From contig OZ176052.1 of NCBI GenBank assembly GCA_964247055.1, positions 12,214,001-12,278,000 of the forward strand: a stretch of DNA of 64,000 nucleotides, in the 5' to 3' direction. Source of the stretch: Paragordius varius (Eukaryota; Nematomorpha). This document shows, one piece after another, positions 13,388-25,300 of this stretch. Numbering within the stretch: position 1 is the stretch's first letter; the number at the start of each line of letters is the position of its first letter. The translations under genes and the position numbers were made by a program. The notes under the pieces were generated by a model, which was not told the origin of the DNA, did no database searches, and was given only the letters and a program-made list of their open reading frames with translations.

Positions 13388-14086
13388 ATGGATTCAAATA
13401 TTGATCATTATTTAAAAAAAATTCACAAGTTGCACAAAAAGCAAACCGACAAATTCGAATATATTATAAAAAAATACGAGAAAACTATAAAATACTTAAA
13501 AAAAGAAAACGATGAACTGCGAGGAAAAATATTGTATATAATTGTTATAATCCAGATCCTATACATTACCACAAAGCCCAATCTTGGGTACTTATCCAAA
13601 TGAGTACTCTGCACAAATTTATTCAAAAAGAAAATTACAATTTGAAAAATCATCTAAAATAATTGTGACCGAAAACGCTGATTCCGAAATTTCGTAAATT
13701 AATTATATATATGTAGATTTTCAAAATCCATATTTCCTATTAAAGAATGTCTTGAAAATATAAAAAAGGTAATTTTTGACTAATGTACGCCTATAAACTA
13801 TTATTGTTTATAATGTTTTTCAAATTCAGTTGGAATTTTAAATTGTCTGCTTTTTTGCGATTAGTGAATTTTTGCTTTAATAATTCACTAAATATATATA
13901 GATATAATGTTATCGAAAATATACCTTCAATAAATAATAAAACTATAAAAATCCTTATTTTATAAGCATAAGTCTGCAAATGGTGTTAAAATTAAAAGGA
14001 AAATCAAGAAAAAGGTTTTGAACACCCCAGAACATTTTTGGTCAATTGGGATGCCATCGAACGAAACTCAGGATGTTTGTTTATAA
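13388..14086 (+). CDS. CtIP/Sae2-like small protein (putative DNA-end resection factor)
   Basis: Four-exon model, exons 13388-13533, 13556-13693, 13717-13768 and 13973-14086, coding 149 residues. The first two introns are only 22 nt (13534-13555) and 23 nt (13694-13716); both are GT...AG and removing them keeps the frame open. Residues ~8-48 are a Lys/Glu-rich coiled coil beginning near HYLKKIHKLHKKQ and reaching NDELRGKI. The C-terminus carries NTPEHFWSIGMPSNET (residues 129-144), matching at 10 of 16 positions the C-terminal motif of vertebrate CtIP/RBBP8 as I remember it (NTPENFWEVGFPSTQT). CtIP/Sae2 works with MRE11 in resecting DNA double-strand breaks and has an N-terminal coiled coil for oligomerisation. 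The protein is far shorter than human CtIP (about 900 residues) and I do not see the Cys-x2-Cys of the Sae2 domain, so an exon may hide in the 204-nt third intron. Function is inferred from the motif and the coiled coil only. Confidence 0.5.
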
Positions 14087-14321
14087 ATTCATATATATTT
14101 TAAATTTTTATATGTTTTGTGTTTAATAAATTTCAAATTCTATCTGTTTATTACTTAAATGGTTATGCATATTAAATGTTGTTTGCTGTACGCATATGTA
14201 TGATTTCATAACAGTCATATAAACCAATATATAACGCTATTTATGAACCTATTAGTTTATAACAGATTTGTTCTTATCAAATAATAGACCTGATTTACGT
14301 CCAAACTTTCACGCTTTTTCA

Positions 14322-14855
14322 ACACTTGGATACAAGACATTCATTTTTGTCCTTTGATTTAAATTCGGGTAATCCCATGCTTGTAAAAATTCCAAAAATA
14401 TGAAATAAATTGAAACCAGGGCAAAAGTTTGCGCTTATATAACTTTAATGAACCGAGAAATAAAAAATCCAGTGAAATATACTTGATATTACTTATTCGG
14501 AGGTAAAACCCAAATGTAAAATTTATACAACATGACATGTAAGCAATAGCTAAATATAAAAATAACGCAAAATATACCACCTTTTCTGTTAATATCAATT
14601 TTAAAAATCATTTTGATTAAAATTTAAACATCAAATGTACACCATATTTAAAAATGTAAAAAAATAGCGTCTCAGTAAGTATGATACGGAACATTTTTTT
14701 GAAAACTAAATTTTATATAGCTACTTTGGCCTATTAATTTTTAATAGGATAAGAGGTAAAAATAAATTAAAACCGTTTCTTTCAGTAGTTTTTCAAAAAT
14801 ATCAACTTGTATATTTTCTGGGGTATTTAAATGCCCAATTCGAATCAATGTTTTT
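14322..14855 (-). mobile_element. TTAA MITE, family A, copy 4 (diverged)
   Basis: Starts CACTTGGATACAAGACATTC and keeps the family order in the same orientation as copy 1, including AAATTTATACAACATGACATG and TTTTTCAGTAGTTTTTC-like blocks. It ends near CCCAATTCGAATCAATG. Terminal TTAA sites are mutated. Confidence 0.75.
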
Positions 14856-15083
14856 AAAGTAGTATATTAATAAAGGTAGTATTATAAATAGATTATAAAA
14901 AATTAAATACCAAATTAAGTATTCGTTATAACTTTTATGTGGTTAATCGAAACACGCCGTTGCATAGTAAAGTTATGTATCATATATAATATTGGTTTAA
15001 ATGTAAAATCTGCATTGTTTCTTTTGAGGAGCATAAAAAATATGAAATGGTGGTCAACTGCTACGAAACATTTTTAATTTTAA

Positions 15084-15575
15084 GACTTCGATTCGTATTG
15101 GGCTATTTTAATACCTCAGACTATATTTGAGTTCATATTCTAAAACTACTTACCGAAACGGTCCCAATTTAAATTTATGCTTCTATCCTAATCAAAATTA
15201 TATAAATAAGCGCAAATATCTAAATAATATTTGGATTTAAAAAAAAGTTACATATCAAACAATTTCAATGCAAAATATCGTGTTTACCTTATTCAAATCT
15301 AAAATTAAATCTAATTTTTTAGTTAAATCATATCTAACATTGATAGACAGAACAACAAGCCATGTTGATTACATTTTTACCTTTTGACCTTAAAAGAATT
15401 TATATCAAGTATTTTTGAATGAATTTTTCTTTTGTTTCATTCATATGATATAGGTGCTAAGTTTTGCTATGATTTTTTTTCATATTTTTTGAAGTATTTT
15501 ATTTATACAGGCCTGGATTATATAACTACCTCAATTCAAATCGAGGGACTGAAATGAATATGTTGGATCGAAGTG
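15084..15575 (+). mobile_element. TTAA MITE, family A, copy 5
   Basis: Flanked by TTAA at 15080-15083 and 15576-15579. It starts GACTTCGATTCGTATTGGG, has ACGGTCCCAATTTAAATTTA and TATGCTTCTATCC inside, and ends GATCGAAGTG. Shorter than the intact copies through internal loss. Confidence 0.75.
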
Positions 15576-15579
15576 TTAA

Positions 15580-16731
15580 ATTACGATAAAAATTAGCATA
15601 TACAATTATATGGTTTACGATTATTTTAAAGGTACAATATATTTAGCTATTGCTAAATTATTTTATTAGTCCAGAAAATTCAAAATTAAAGCTTAACTAT
15701 GTATAACTTTTAGCAAACACATAAATATATTCGCTAAATTCGATTTTTTTATTTTAAAAAATTGGAAAATAATTTTCATATTTCGGATTTTAGCGCCTCT
15801 AAAAAATATATAAAGAATCGGATATTTATGACACTACACAGCCAATTATGTGTTAAAACCAATCTACTTTAAAGCTAATTACATTAAAAGCGACGATAAT
15901 TCTATTTCATAATATGTGTTGTCAATTATATTTATAGAATCTAAAAAATTTTATTGGTAACTTTTAAGCGGTCAAATCAAAAATGATAACAAAATTAATT
16001 AAATTTTATTAATATAATCATAAATAACTAAAATTCTTTATGCTTGGTCAATATCTGCTTAATATGTAGAAGCGGTTCATTTTTAGATTCCATATCATCT
16101 AAAAATTAATATTTTAAAACTGTTTGCATTAAAAAAATCTGTATCATTATCTTCTCCATTTAAGATTTTTAATGATGGATTATTTGGGTTTAGATATGAA
16201 TATTTGACAATATTTTGAATTGCCTTTATCTCCATTTCCAATTTTAATTTAAGCCCCATCGATATATTGTTATAAGGGTTTTTTTCCTAAAATTAAAAAG
16301 CAATTACTATTTTGCTTGGCGAAGGATTTTGATCGGAATAGCTATTATTAAAAACAATAATACCTTCGAAGTAGCTTGTTTTGATAATTTTCCATTTCAC
16401 GTATGACGAACTTAAAAATGAACTCTTTTGTTTATATAAATTCAATATGCATTATAAAAATATTCTGATGAAATTTATATATATATTTATTTATTTAAAA
16501 CTCTGCAAATTCTTATTCTCTACAAGTATCATGTATAGCGTAAAAAATGAGCTTGTTGGAATCTCATTTCCACAAAATCAAAGCATCTTGGTGTGTTGGA
16601 CTAGGTTGTTCAAGGCCAAAATTAATATATTTCTCTCAAAATATTATGGGCAAACTTCGTTTAATAATATTGAAATAAACGTAATTTATTTTTTTATGTA
16701 TAATGAAATTATGTAAAATTTTATAACTTAA
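15580..16731. other. AT-rich stretch, no supported gene
   Basis: Contains an open frame of 111 codons (16381-16716) whose second half, GISFPQNQSILVCW onward, looks somewhat protein-like. It ends at a possible donor (TTAT|GTAAAA), but the splice phase does not fit the next plus-strand exon at 18688, so I leave it uncalled. Confidence 0.3.
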
Positions 16732-16735
16732 TTAA

Positions 16736-17257
16736 CACTTGGATACAACACATTCATTTTGTCCTTCGATTCAAACTCGGATAGTTAAATGCCTAGAAAG
16801 AAATCGAAACCATGGTGCACTTATATTACATTAATAAACCGAAATATATAAAAAAATTATTCAAAAATACCAGATATTACTTATTTTAAGCTAAAACCGA
16901 GAGGTAAAAATTTAGTCAACGCAGCATGTGTTCAATGTTAAAATTAAAAAATAATACATAATAAACCGCTTTTTATTCTATCAAGTTATGTAATTAAAAA
17001 ATAGCTTTGATTTTACCCTTAAATTTAGATGAAGTCGATATTTTACAAAAATTTTGTGAAATAAAAATGGCGTCGAAGTAGTTTAACATGGAGCTTTTTT
17101 TCAGAGCAAGATTTTATTTAGATATTTTGGCATATTTGAATAATTTTTATTGGGATAGCATAAATTTAACTTGGGACCGTTTTCTTCAGTAGTTTTTTAA
17201 AAATACTAAATCCAATTTAGTCTTGGGAATTTAGATAGCCCAATTTGAATCGAATTG
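16736..17257 (-). mobile_element. TTAA MITE, family A, copy 6
   Basis: Between TTAA at 16732-16735 and 17258-17261. It begins CACTTGGATACAACACATTC and ends CCAATTTGAATCGAATTG. Same orientation as copy 1, with internal deletions. Confidence 0.8.
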
Positions 17258-17261
17258 TTAA

Positions 17262-18687
17262 ATATATATAATAATTAATTACCTAATATTTATAAAAAAT
17301 ATTATGGATATGTTTTTTATATGGTATAATTGGAAACAAAAAATGAAACTAATCAAAATATTAAGGTGTAGTCCCATTTTTTGGTAAATTATGCAAACAT
17401 TTTGTGTTGAAATAATATTTTATTTGGATCTCTGCTGGGTAATTTTTGCGTCATCATAATTCCTTGAAAAAGTAGTATAACCACTTCGTTACCTTTTGTG
17501 GTAGTTTCTAAAAACGAAATTCAATTTTAAAATAATTTTCGATTCGAAAAAAAGTTAATAAATTCTTATGGTTTTTTATACCCAATTTGCACTGATATCC
17601 GAAAATATTCTAGTTTATAACATCTTCAAAGAAATATTTACCATTGTGCTCGATTTGGCAATTTTTTGGTTTAAAAATCAAAAATCTTGCAATAATCTTT
17701 TCTTTATTTGCCATACCAATATCCTAATATTTATCAAATTTAAAAGTATTTAAGATTTTTGATTTTGTTCCCGATTTTGACGATTAATTTATATAAAACA
17801 AAGGGAATAATAGATTTCATGGTGCTTTTGGTTGCAGGCCTATAAAAAATCCTTCAAATTGATTGTAGGCGCCATTATGTCAAAAAGAACTATTCAAACT
17901 AAATTTATAAAGTTTATTTTTAAAATCATTACCTTTTAATAGTTTTTTTTATCGAAGAGCATTTATAAATTTTAATATTCTTAAAAATACGGGTAATCGT
18001 AGAAATCAAATGCTTTTTCTATTTGGGGGATGAAAATATTGTTAGTAAAGGTGGTAAATTTATGAGGGTCAAGAACTCTTGCCCGTTTGCTCCTTATTTT
18101 TTATGTTTAGGTGGCAAAATATTTCCTTTTAAAAAACTACTGTTTTTGAAATGATTTATTGATGCTTTAATATTAAGGATGATAACCTAATCGATTGGTC
18201 GTTTACTTTACACATATAAAATCCGTGGCATATATTTAAAATAGATCAAAAGTTATAATTTCTTACCACGGTAAAAAAATAAAATTATTGGATCAGGATA
18301 TGACTCAGTAAGTATGACAAAGAAATAACGTTTTTGCATATGAAATTAAAAATTAATACCTTAATTTATTATTACCACTTACATCTATATTTGAAGTTAA
18401 CACAAACTGTACAGTAAAAATTGTAATTATACGAAAAAAAGTAAAATAATAACTTTTTTTATAAAAGACAACCATACTTTTTATATCTAGATTTTTTTAA
18501 TAAAACCCATTGTTTTAAACTGCAAAGTATAAAATGGAGATATATATTGGTAATATAATCAATTATGTATTTTAATGTGAAAATATTTTTTTAGCATAAA
18601 TTAAGGTTTTAAAAAGTGTCTTTGAAAAAAAGTTTTGTCTTTATATTTTTGCGTTTTGTCCGTATAAATTTTTATTATATCTCACAG
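17262..18687. other. AT-rich stretch, repeat fragments
   Basis: A short piece near 17817-17860 (CATGGTGCTTTTGGTTGCAGG) resembles part of family C and of the foldback core at 48390. No gene supported. Upstream exons of the gene at 18688-21422 must lie here or further left, but I could not identify them. Confidence 0.35.
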
Positions 18688-21422
18688 ATAACCGGCCGCA
18701 TCTTAAATAATAATAATAATTCGCATTTCGATTGTTTTCTTCTCAATGACACTTACAATGGTGAATATCATTTTGTAATTCAATACAATATACAACTATC
18801 GCCTTATATCAACACTTTTTCTGATGTCGTTAACACAAGTATTTAATAGATTTAAGTTTATTTTTTTCCATAAATATTGAATAAATTCAATTTGGGTGTT
18901 CTAGTGTCATCATATGTTATTTGCTACAAGATTTATTTTATTTTAAATATAAAATGGCAACTACATAATTATCAACCAGAAATACTCCATAGTACCATGT
19001 TATCACCAAATTAAAATTAATCAAAATATAAGTATTCATATTTGACATCACGCTTTACTCTGACTTAGTCGAAACGATTTGGATTGACAAAATAATGACG
19101 ATAAAAACTGTAGATTAATAGTTAGTTAGTATTTCGACATTCAGAACATCTCTAAGCATCCATCTATATGAGTAGTAATCAAACCTCGGCCATAAAAATG
19201 CTACCCTGAATTATATATTTAAATTTTTTAATGTATTTATTTTTAGTAAAAATATCTGCAAATAAGTCAAACATCTCTGAAATATTATCGGTTATATGGT
19301 TTAGGCCCCTGAGACAAGGTAAATATTTTTTGTAACCCTTTAAAATTTTTTGAGTACCATTGATCTAAATCTTCATTCGTTTATCATTATTTTGTGGTCT
19401 TTATGCTGGAAAAAGCTGCGTATATAATCATATCGCACAACTATTTTAAAATCTAAATTAAGACGTATTTTCTCAAAGTTTGGGCTCATAGTAATTTAAC
19501 TAAGTAGCAAAAAGGCACCGGTTTTATAAAGGGGGTGTAGATGGGTGTAATTAATATAGGGGTTTGATTAATCGTTTTTTGAGTAAATTGAACACGAATT
19601 CGGAAGCATATCAATTTTCTAAAGGGCTAAATTCATAAAGAATTGATTATGATCGTCGCATTTATAAAGAAAATAAAAATTCGTTTTTCGGTCAATTAGT
19701 TCAGTTTTCTGCAAATTATTTTACATAGACAACATGAAGATTAATTAAAAAAGGACCCGACTATATATCTTTATAAAAAATATTGAACCAAAATTTAATT
19801 TATATGGTCTCATGCGTTTTCCAAAAGTAAAATCTAAACATGGGTGTTTGAATTTTTTGGAATTTAAAATTTGAAGAATGTATATTAATAATATAAAGAT
19901 TTTTGACTATTTAAGGATGAAAATGGAATTTGTAAAAAACTATGTTGGCAATGGTTATTTTTCATATATATTATGGGCTTTTTAAAATTTATTAGGTATA
20001 ATTCAGACAAATTTTCCCAATTATCCCCAACTTTATAAAGATTGGTGCAAATTAGACGCTAAATTAGGCAATGTACCCGAACTACCTATAGTTTTTGGCC
20101 GCGATGATCATTATATAAAGTATATTATTTAAAATAACCCTTTTGGAAACAATTTTCTTATATTATTTATCTTCTAAATATTATCACAGAAAAACGCTAA
20201 ATGATGAAATATCCTATTATTTTGATATTTTTTAAACTTTCTAGTATTTTAAATTAATTATGTGATATCATATATCACATTAAATCAATCTGAATAATTT
20301 AATGCTTAAAGATTGGGGTGTTTTTTTAGTTTATCTCTAACCCAGTTTTAAATCTGCTAGAGAGGCTCAAAAAACATGAAATTTAATACTCCCCTGCCTG
20401 TATTAACAAATCCATTAAATTTAAGATGTTTAAAACGCAATATTTTTCTTTTAAGTTTAGCAAGAAAAATGTTTTTTTATTCCTTAAATAATTAATGTTC
20501 TATGTTGGAATTCCAACAGTGTTGACTCTATATACGGTTTTGGTTAATTTAAAACGCCAGGCGCAAAAACAGTTTACCAATAAACATAATTGAATTTCGT
20601 TTTATTAGTTTCATATTTTTAATTTTTACAGTTTCAAATATCCCTATTAGAAATGTAAACGTTAGTATAGAACAAGGAAATATATTTGGATATATAAGAT
20701 TACGTTTGGAATGTGAAAATAACTCAATCTATACATTCGGTGAAGATGGAACAAACAATTTGATTCAAAGCCTGAGAAACGGACATATAGTGGATTATGG
20801 ATTTAGTGTATATTTATTATTCTTCAAATATATTTTTACTTAACAAATTCGTTTGATTTGACAAAAAGTTTAAATATTTTAAATTGTTAATTGACAAAAC
20901 CTATCAAAATTTAGATATAGCTTAATATTTGGCCAAAATATTTTCGTTATTATTGATCAAACGCTCTTGAAAGGGTTTCATATCTTCCTACCTCTAGTAT
21001 ATGATTTTTAATCAAAAGCAACACTTTTTCAACTAAAAAATAGTATATATTTAGGCGACATACCAAATAAGATTTCGGAAATCATTTGATATGAAGTTGT
21101 GCACTGTTTTCAACAATGACACAATGGAAGAGATTTGCTATGATATACAGATAAAGGTAATTAAACCCATTTTTAATTTAATATTAAAAAAAATACCATA
21201 TTTATTTATAAACATAACATAATTTACTTACAGAAAAAAGTTTTGGCCCTTATAAACGTCATGGACCATTTTATAGTCCTGTTACCATTCAATCTTAAAT
21301 TTGAAAATCAATTCATGATCAATTTTAGCATCAAAGGCAGTCATAGATTCCACACCAAAAAAGAACAAATATTTATCAAATTAAACCTGTATAACTGCAC
21401 CAACGATAATAATAATAAATAA
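18688..21422 (+). CDS. Unidentified protein, 5'-incomplete, four exons
   Basis: Exons 18688-18838, 20632-20807, 21055-21156 and 21234-21422 join with matching phases (1, 0, 0) and good acceptors (CTCACAG, TTTACAG, ATTTAG, TTACAG). They give about 204 residues ending at a stop at 21420-21422. The peptide runs from ITGRILNNNNNSHFD through GYIRLRLECENN and FRKSFDMKLCTVF to a C-terminus NCTNDNNNK. It has scattered cysteines, potential N-glycosylation sites and alternating hydrophobic residues suggesting a beta-rich, perhaps secreted or extracellular, fold. There is no transmembrane segment in the visible part. I do not recognise a family. It converges with the MARCH gene, whose stop is 980 bp away. 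The first exon(s), including the start codon, are missing from the model. Confidence 0.55.
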
Positions 21423-22398
21423 ATTAACCAATTTTCGCATTTTAAACGTTTTTTTCATTAAAAACTAATATATTTTAATAATATAAGATTGTAAGAAGAA
21501 TCGGTACCTAAATCAGTTTATATAGAAATAATTAATTTTGCCCATTTTATTTAAACTAGTATATATTTTGATGTACAGAATAGAAGCACATTATATATTT
21601 TTGTGGCTTTTGTTGCCATTTACCGATTCTATAAAAAATGAGCCTACACCCAGAAGCAAAATCCGAAACAGCTGTTTTTTTCGCAAAAAATACATCCGAA
21701 ACCAAAATTGACAATTTTAAAATGTAATTTGCAAATATTCTTGGAATATATATTGAATACAAACCACGGTTTGATAATTATATTATAAATTTATCTTTAT
21801 TGTATTGTATCGTAGTAAATGGTGTGTGTATAAAAGTAAAAGTTTTTCAATAAAATAAAGGCATTTCGACAGACAATGTGAGATGATAAATAAATTTTTA
21901 ATAATGTGTTAAACACATAACCACTCTGTGTAATATCTATCTATATATCTATGATACATATATATAAAGTCAAATGTTTTGATTATTATTAAATAAATAG
22001 GAATATTAATAATATAAGAAAAAAATAAAACAATTTGTTATTAATTTTAATATTAATGATATGTGTTAGGATGTGTAAGTCATGATAAAAATATATTAAA
22101 AACCAGAAAGTATTATTACAGGGAAAAATACGAAAGCGTTGGCGTTTTTCCATGAAAGGATACAAATATAAAGAATATAAATATAAATATTTTTATAAAA
22201 ATTAATTGGCAACGAGTGTGTGTATATTAAAAATTAATATTTTTTTTCAGTTTGATTTTCGTAAAAAATGTGTGATATGAAAAACAGCCAAATATTAATT
22301 GCGTTTTCTAAGCTATTTTGGGGTCTTTAAATTTTCAAGAATCATTATTATCAAAACTAATTCAAATCTAAAAAAGGACAAAATTCAACATACACGTA
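21423..22398. other. Convergent intergenic stretch, no gene
   Basis: Sequence between the stop codons of two converging genes. The short minus-strand open frame at 21556-21762 has no domain. Presumably holds both 3' untranslated regions. Confidence 0.4.
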
Positions 22399-25300
22399 TC
22401 ACAAAGGATCTGGTGCTGTAGGAGCAATTTGAGTAGAATCAGAAACATTACTTATATTTTCACCAAGGTTTTCAACTGAGTTGGGCTTGGCATTTATGCT
22501 GGATATTAAGGTTTCTGGGTTAGGTTTTATATTATCGTCTTGATTGCAAACGGTATCGGTATTTGAGGCTAAATCACATATAAAATTTTACATTGATGTT
22601 AGCAAGCAAAAAACACTCATTTTTTGACCATTATTTTAATAATATAGAAGTCAACTGAAAATTTTTAACATAATATTGTACAATCTTGGCACATGTAATT
22701 CACTATAAACACAAATAAAAAACCCAAATATACTATAAAAAATCCATAAAAACATATATTACCATAAATTAAACTACTCTGTAAATATCAAATACCTTTT
22801 GTAATAGTTGGCTCGTTCGATGGTAAGTTTAAATTATCATTCTCTTTAGACTGTGTAGTAGTAGGATTAGAAACAACATTTGAAACAGGGTGAGGGGGAA
22901 CAGAAACGGGGACACCTATAACCTCTTTAATTGTAGGCAAAATTGCAATTCTGCTTGAAGCTAAAGCATTCGAAGTCCCAGAATTTGGATTTACAATCAT
23001 TTTGAGATTACTGACATTATTATTTGTGTTGTTGCTGTTTAAGCCATCTAATTCGTCTTGTTGCGGTGAATTTATAATTGTAATCATATTGGTGACCGAA
23101 CCTACCAAGTGATGTGGTGGTTGATCTGAATAATGTGTAAATAAAATTATAAGACAACCGTTTAAATTAAAAGACAAAGGGAAAGCAATATTTTTTGAAC
23201 GTTATTTTTCTATTGAGATATATATATAATTTGGTGAACTAGTACCAATTTACATTTATTATCTATTTTGCAATGCAAAATAGGTTGGATTTTAAAAAAT
23301 CAAGGTTTAAAAAAATGGTTGCCTTTATAAAAAAATATTAGTCTTATAGTGATAAGTTTTGTCTTTATCAATTTAAATTGTTTAAATAAAGTTATATAAA
23401 TTCTGATCATATATCAGCTTGAAAATAAATTATTTATATTATACTGTATATATTGATAGAGCTATCTGTATAATATATAAAAAGTTAAAAAATTGAAATT
23501 AGCCGAAAATAAAATTTCCTTAATTTATTGACAAAATGGTAAATACATATTTCCCTATATATCAATACAGATATTTAAAATACCTAAAACTTATTTATAA
23601 TAAATGGTGCAAAACAAACCGAATCAAATCTTACAAGTAAAATTTATATAAAAAATAAAATAAGGACATACTTGAAGTTTTAATATTATTATTATTGTTT
23701 TCAACAGCTAGCATGAGATCAAAGACAGAACTCTCAGATAAATATCGTTTCCTTTGATGGACATTTTCCACATTTATTATACCTTTAATGCTCGATTTAC
23801 GGTTTTGAATAAGAGGGGTTGGTGGTGATTTATCCGCTATTTCGCCATCGGCTATCATGGTTCCCTCATTTATTTCGTCGTTTTCTTTGTAATATTAATA
23901 TAGAACAGTAAAATTTTAATATAATAAACAACGTGAGTAAGACTAAGAGACAAATAAGAGTTTTTAGTATAAAGAAAGACAGCCATACTTTTAAATATAC
24001 CCCGTGATATTATCTAATAAACTTTGAATGATAAAAATTTTAAGTTGTATAAAAATGAATTTGTTACCAATTAAGTCTATTTGCAACCCAAATTGATAGT
24101 AGGTTTTAAAACAATTAAGGTTAAAAATTATGGTTCATCTTTTTGAAAATAGTGTTCTTTAAAATAATTTCAAATTTTACTGTAATTGACGAATAAGAGG
24201 GAGCCATAAACACTTTTGACCGTTCGAACGTTTCGACGTCTATGTCGCCGCCTTTGTTTTTGTTTCCTTTGTTTTTTGTCGCCTTTTTGCTGTTTTTTAA
24301 TGCAATTTTCTTTTTGTATTTTATTATTATTATTGTTATTATTGGTACAAACAAATGTATGAGCAAAACAATCAGTAATGCGAGTAATAAAGTTTCTTCC
24401 CTCATGGATATTGGAGGATGAATGTCGGATCTAGATAGCCAATGAATATAATATAATTGCATTTTTGACAAGCGAATACTATATTAGCACGGGCGTCAAA
24501 CACAAATGGCTTTGGCATTTGTGGGGCTTACAAAAACCGGGGTGTGGCATTCAAAACAAATATGAGTATTCTCATAAATATTTTATTAGATTTTCGACAT
24601 TGTAAAATGCAAACAAGATAAAACATTTTTTTAATTCATAGCCAATAGAATAAACTTATTCGGAAAATTTGTTTGAAAAATATCAATTTTGCCAAGATTT
24701 TGTGAGCATAATTTTGCAAATCATAAATTTCCAAATTTTTTTGCGGGTAGCGTGTTGGACATTCTTGTCATACACCACAAATTTTTATAATGACCTTATA
24801 TATTCAGTATTACTTTTAATGCTTACGATATACTTATTTAATTTTGAAATATATACCTTCAAGTCTATAAACTATCGAAATTTTTCAGATTATACTTAAC
24901 ATTTTCCATAGTACCCAAATCCTATAAATAGTCAAATTAATATTAAGCAAAGTATGGATTACCTGTTGAGCAACCACAGAGTTATTCTCATTACGTTGTT
25001 GCTGATCATTATTATTATGATTGGTTGTGGCCAAATTAATGTGTTGTTGGGCATTACAAACATTATTGGAATCAATTATTCCATTTTGATTATTGCTGAC
25101 ATTGGCGTTTCCGGTGAAAAAAAGTGCGCTAAAAATGTGAGATTTTCGTTTTGGAAGGCTCGTAAAGAAATTTCTCAATCCATTTATCCAGGATGATGTA
25201 GGATTATTGCTGTTATTAACTAGATTATTGGGTAGAGCACTATCGCTTTCAAGCATCATGTTAATTGCTATGGGGTCATCAGCCAAATTATTTTCACTAG

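Noticed and set aside
16381-16716. 111-codon plus-strand open frame as an exon of the gene at 18688
   Set aside because: Its possible donor is phase 2, while the next exon needs phase 0; flanked by MITEs and low complexity.
24121-24471. Minus-strand frame with an apparent transmembrane segment
   Set aside because: The splice phases of neighbouring MARCH exons require the other frame, which is basic and Asn/Gln-rich.
24954-25196. 80-codon plus-strand open frame
   Set aside because: Antisense to a MARCH exon.
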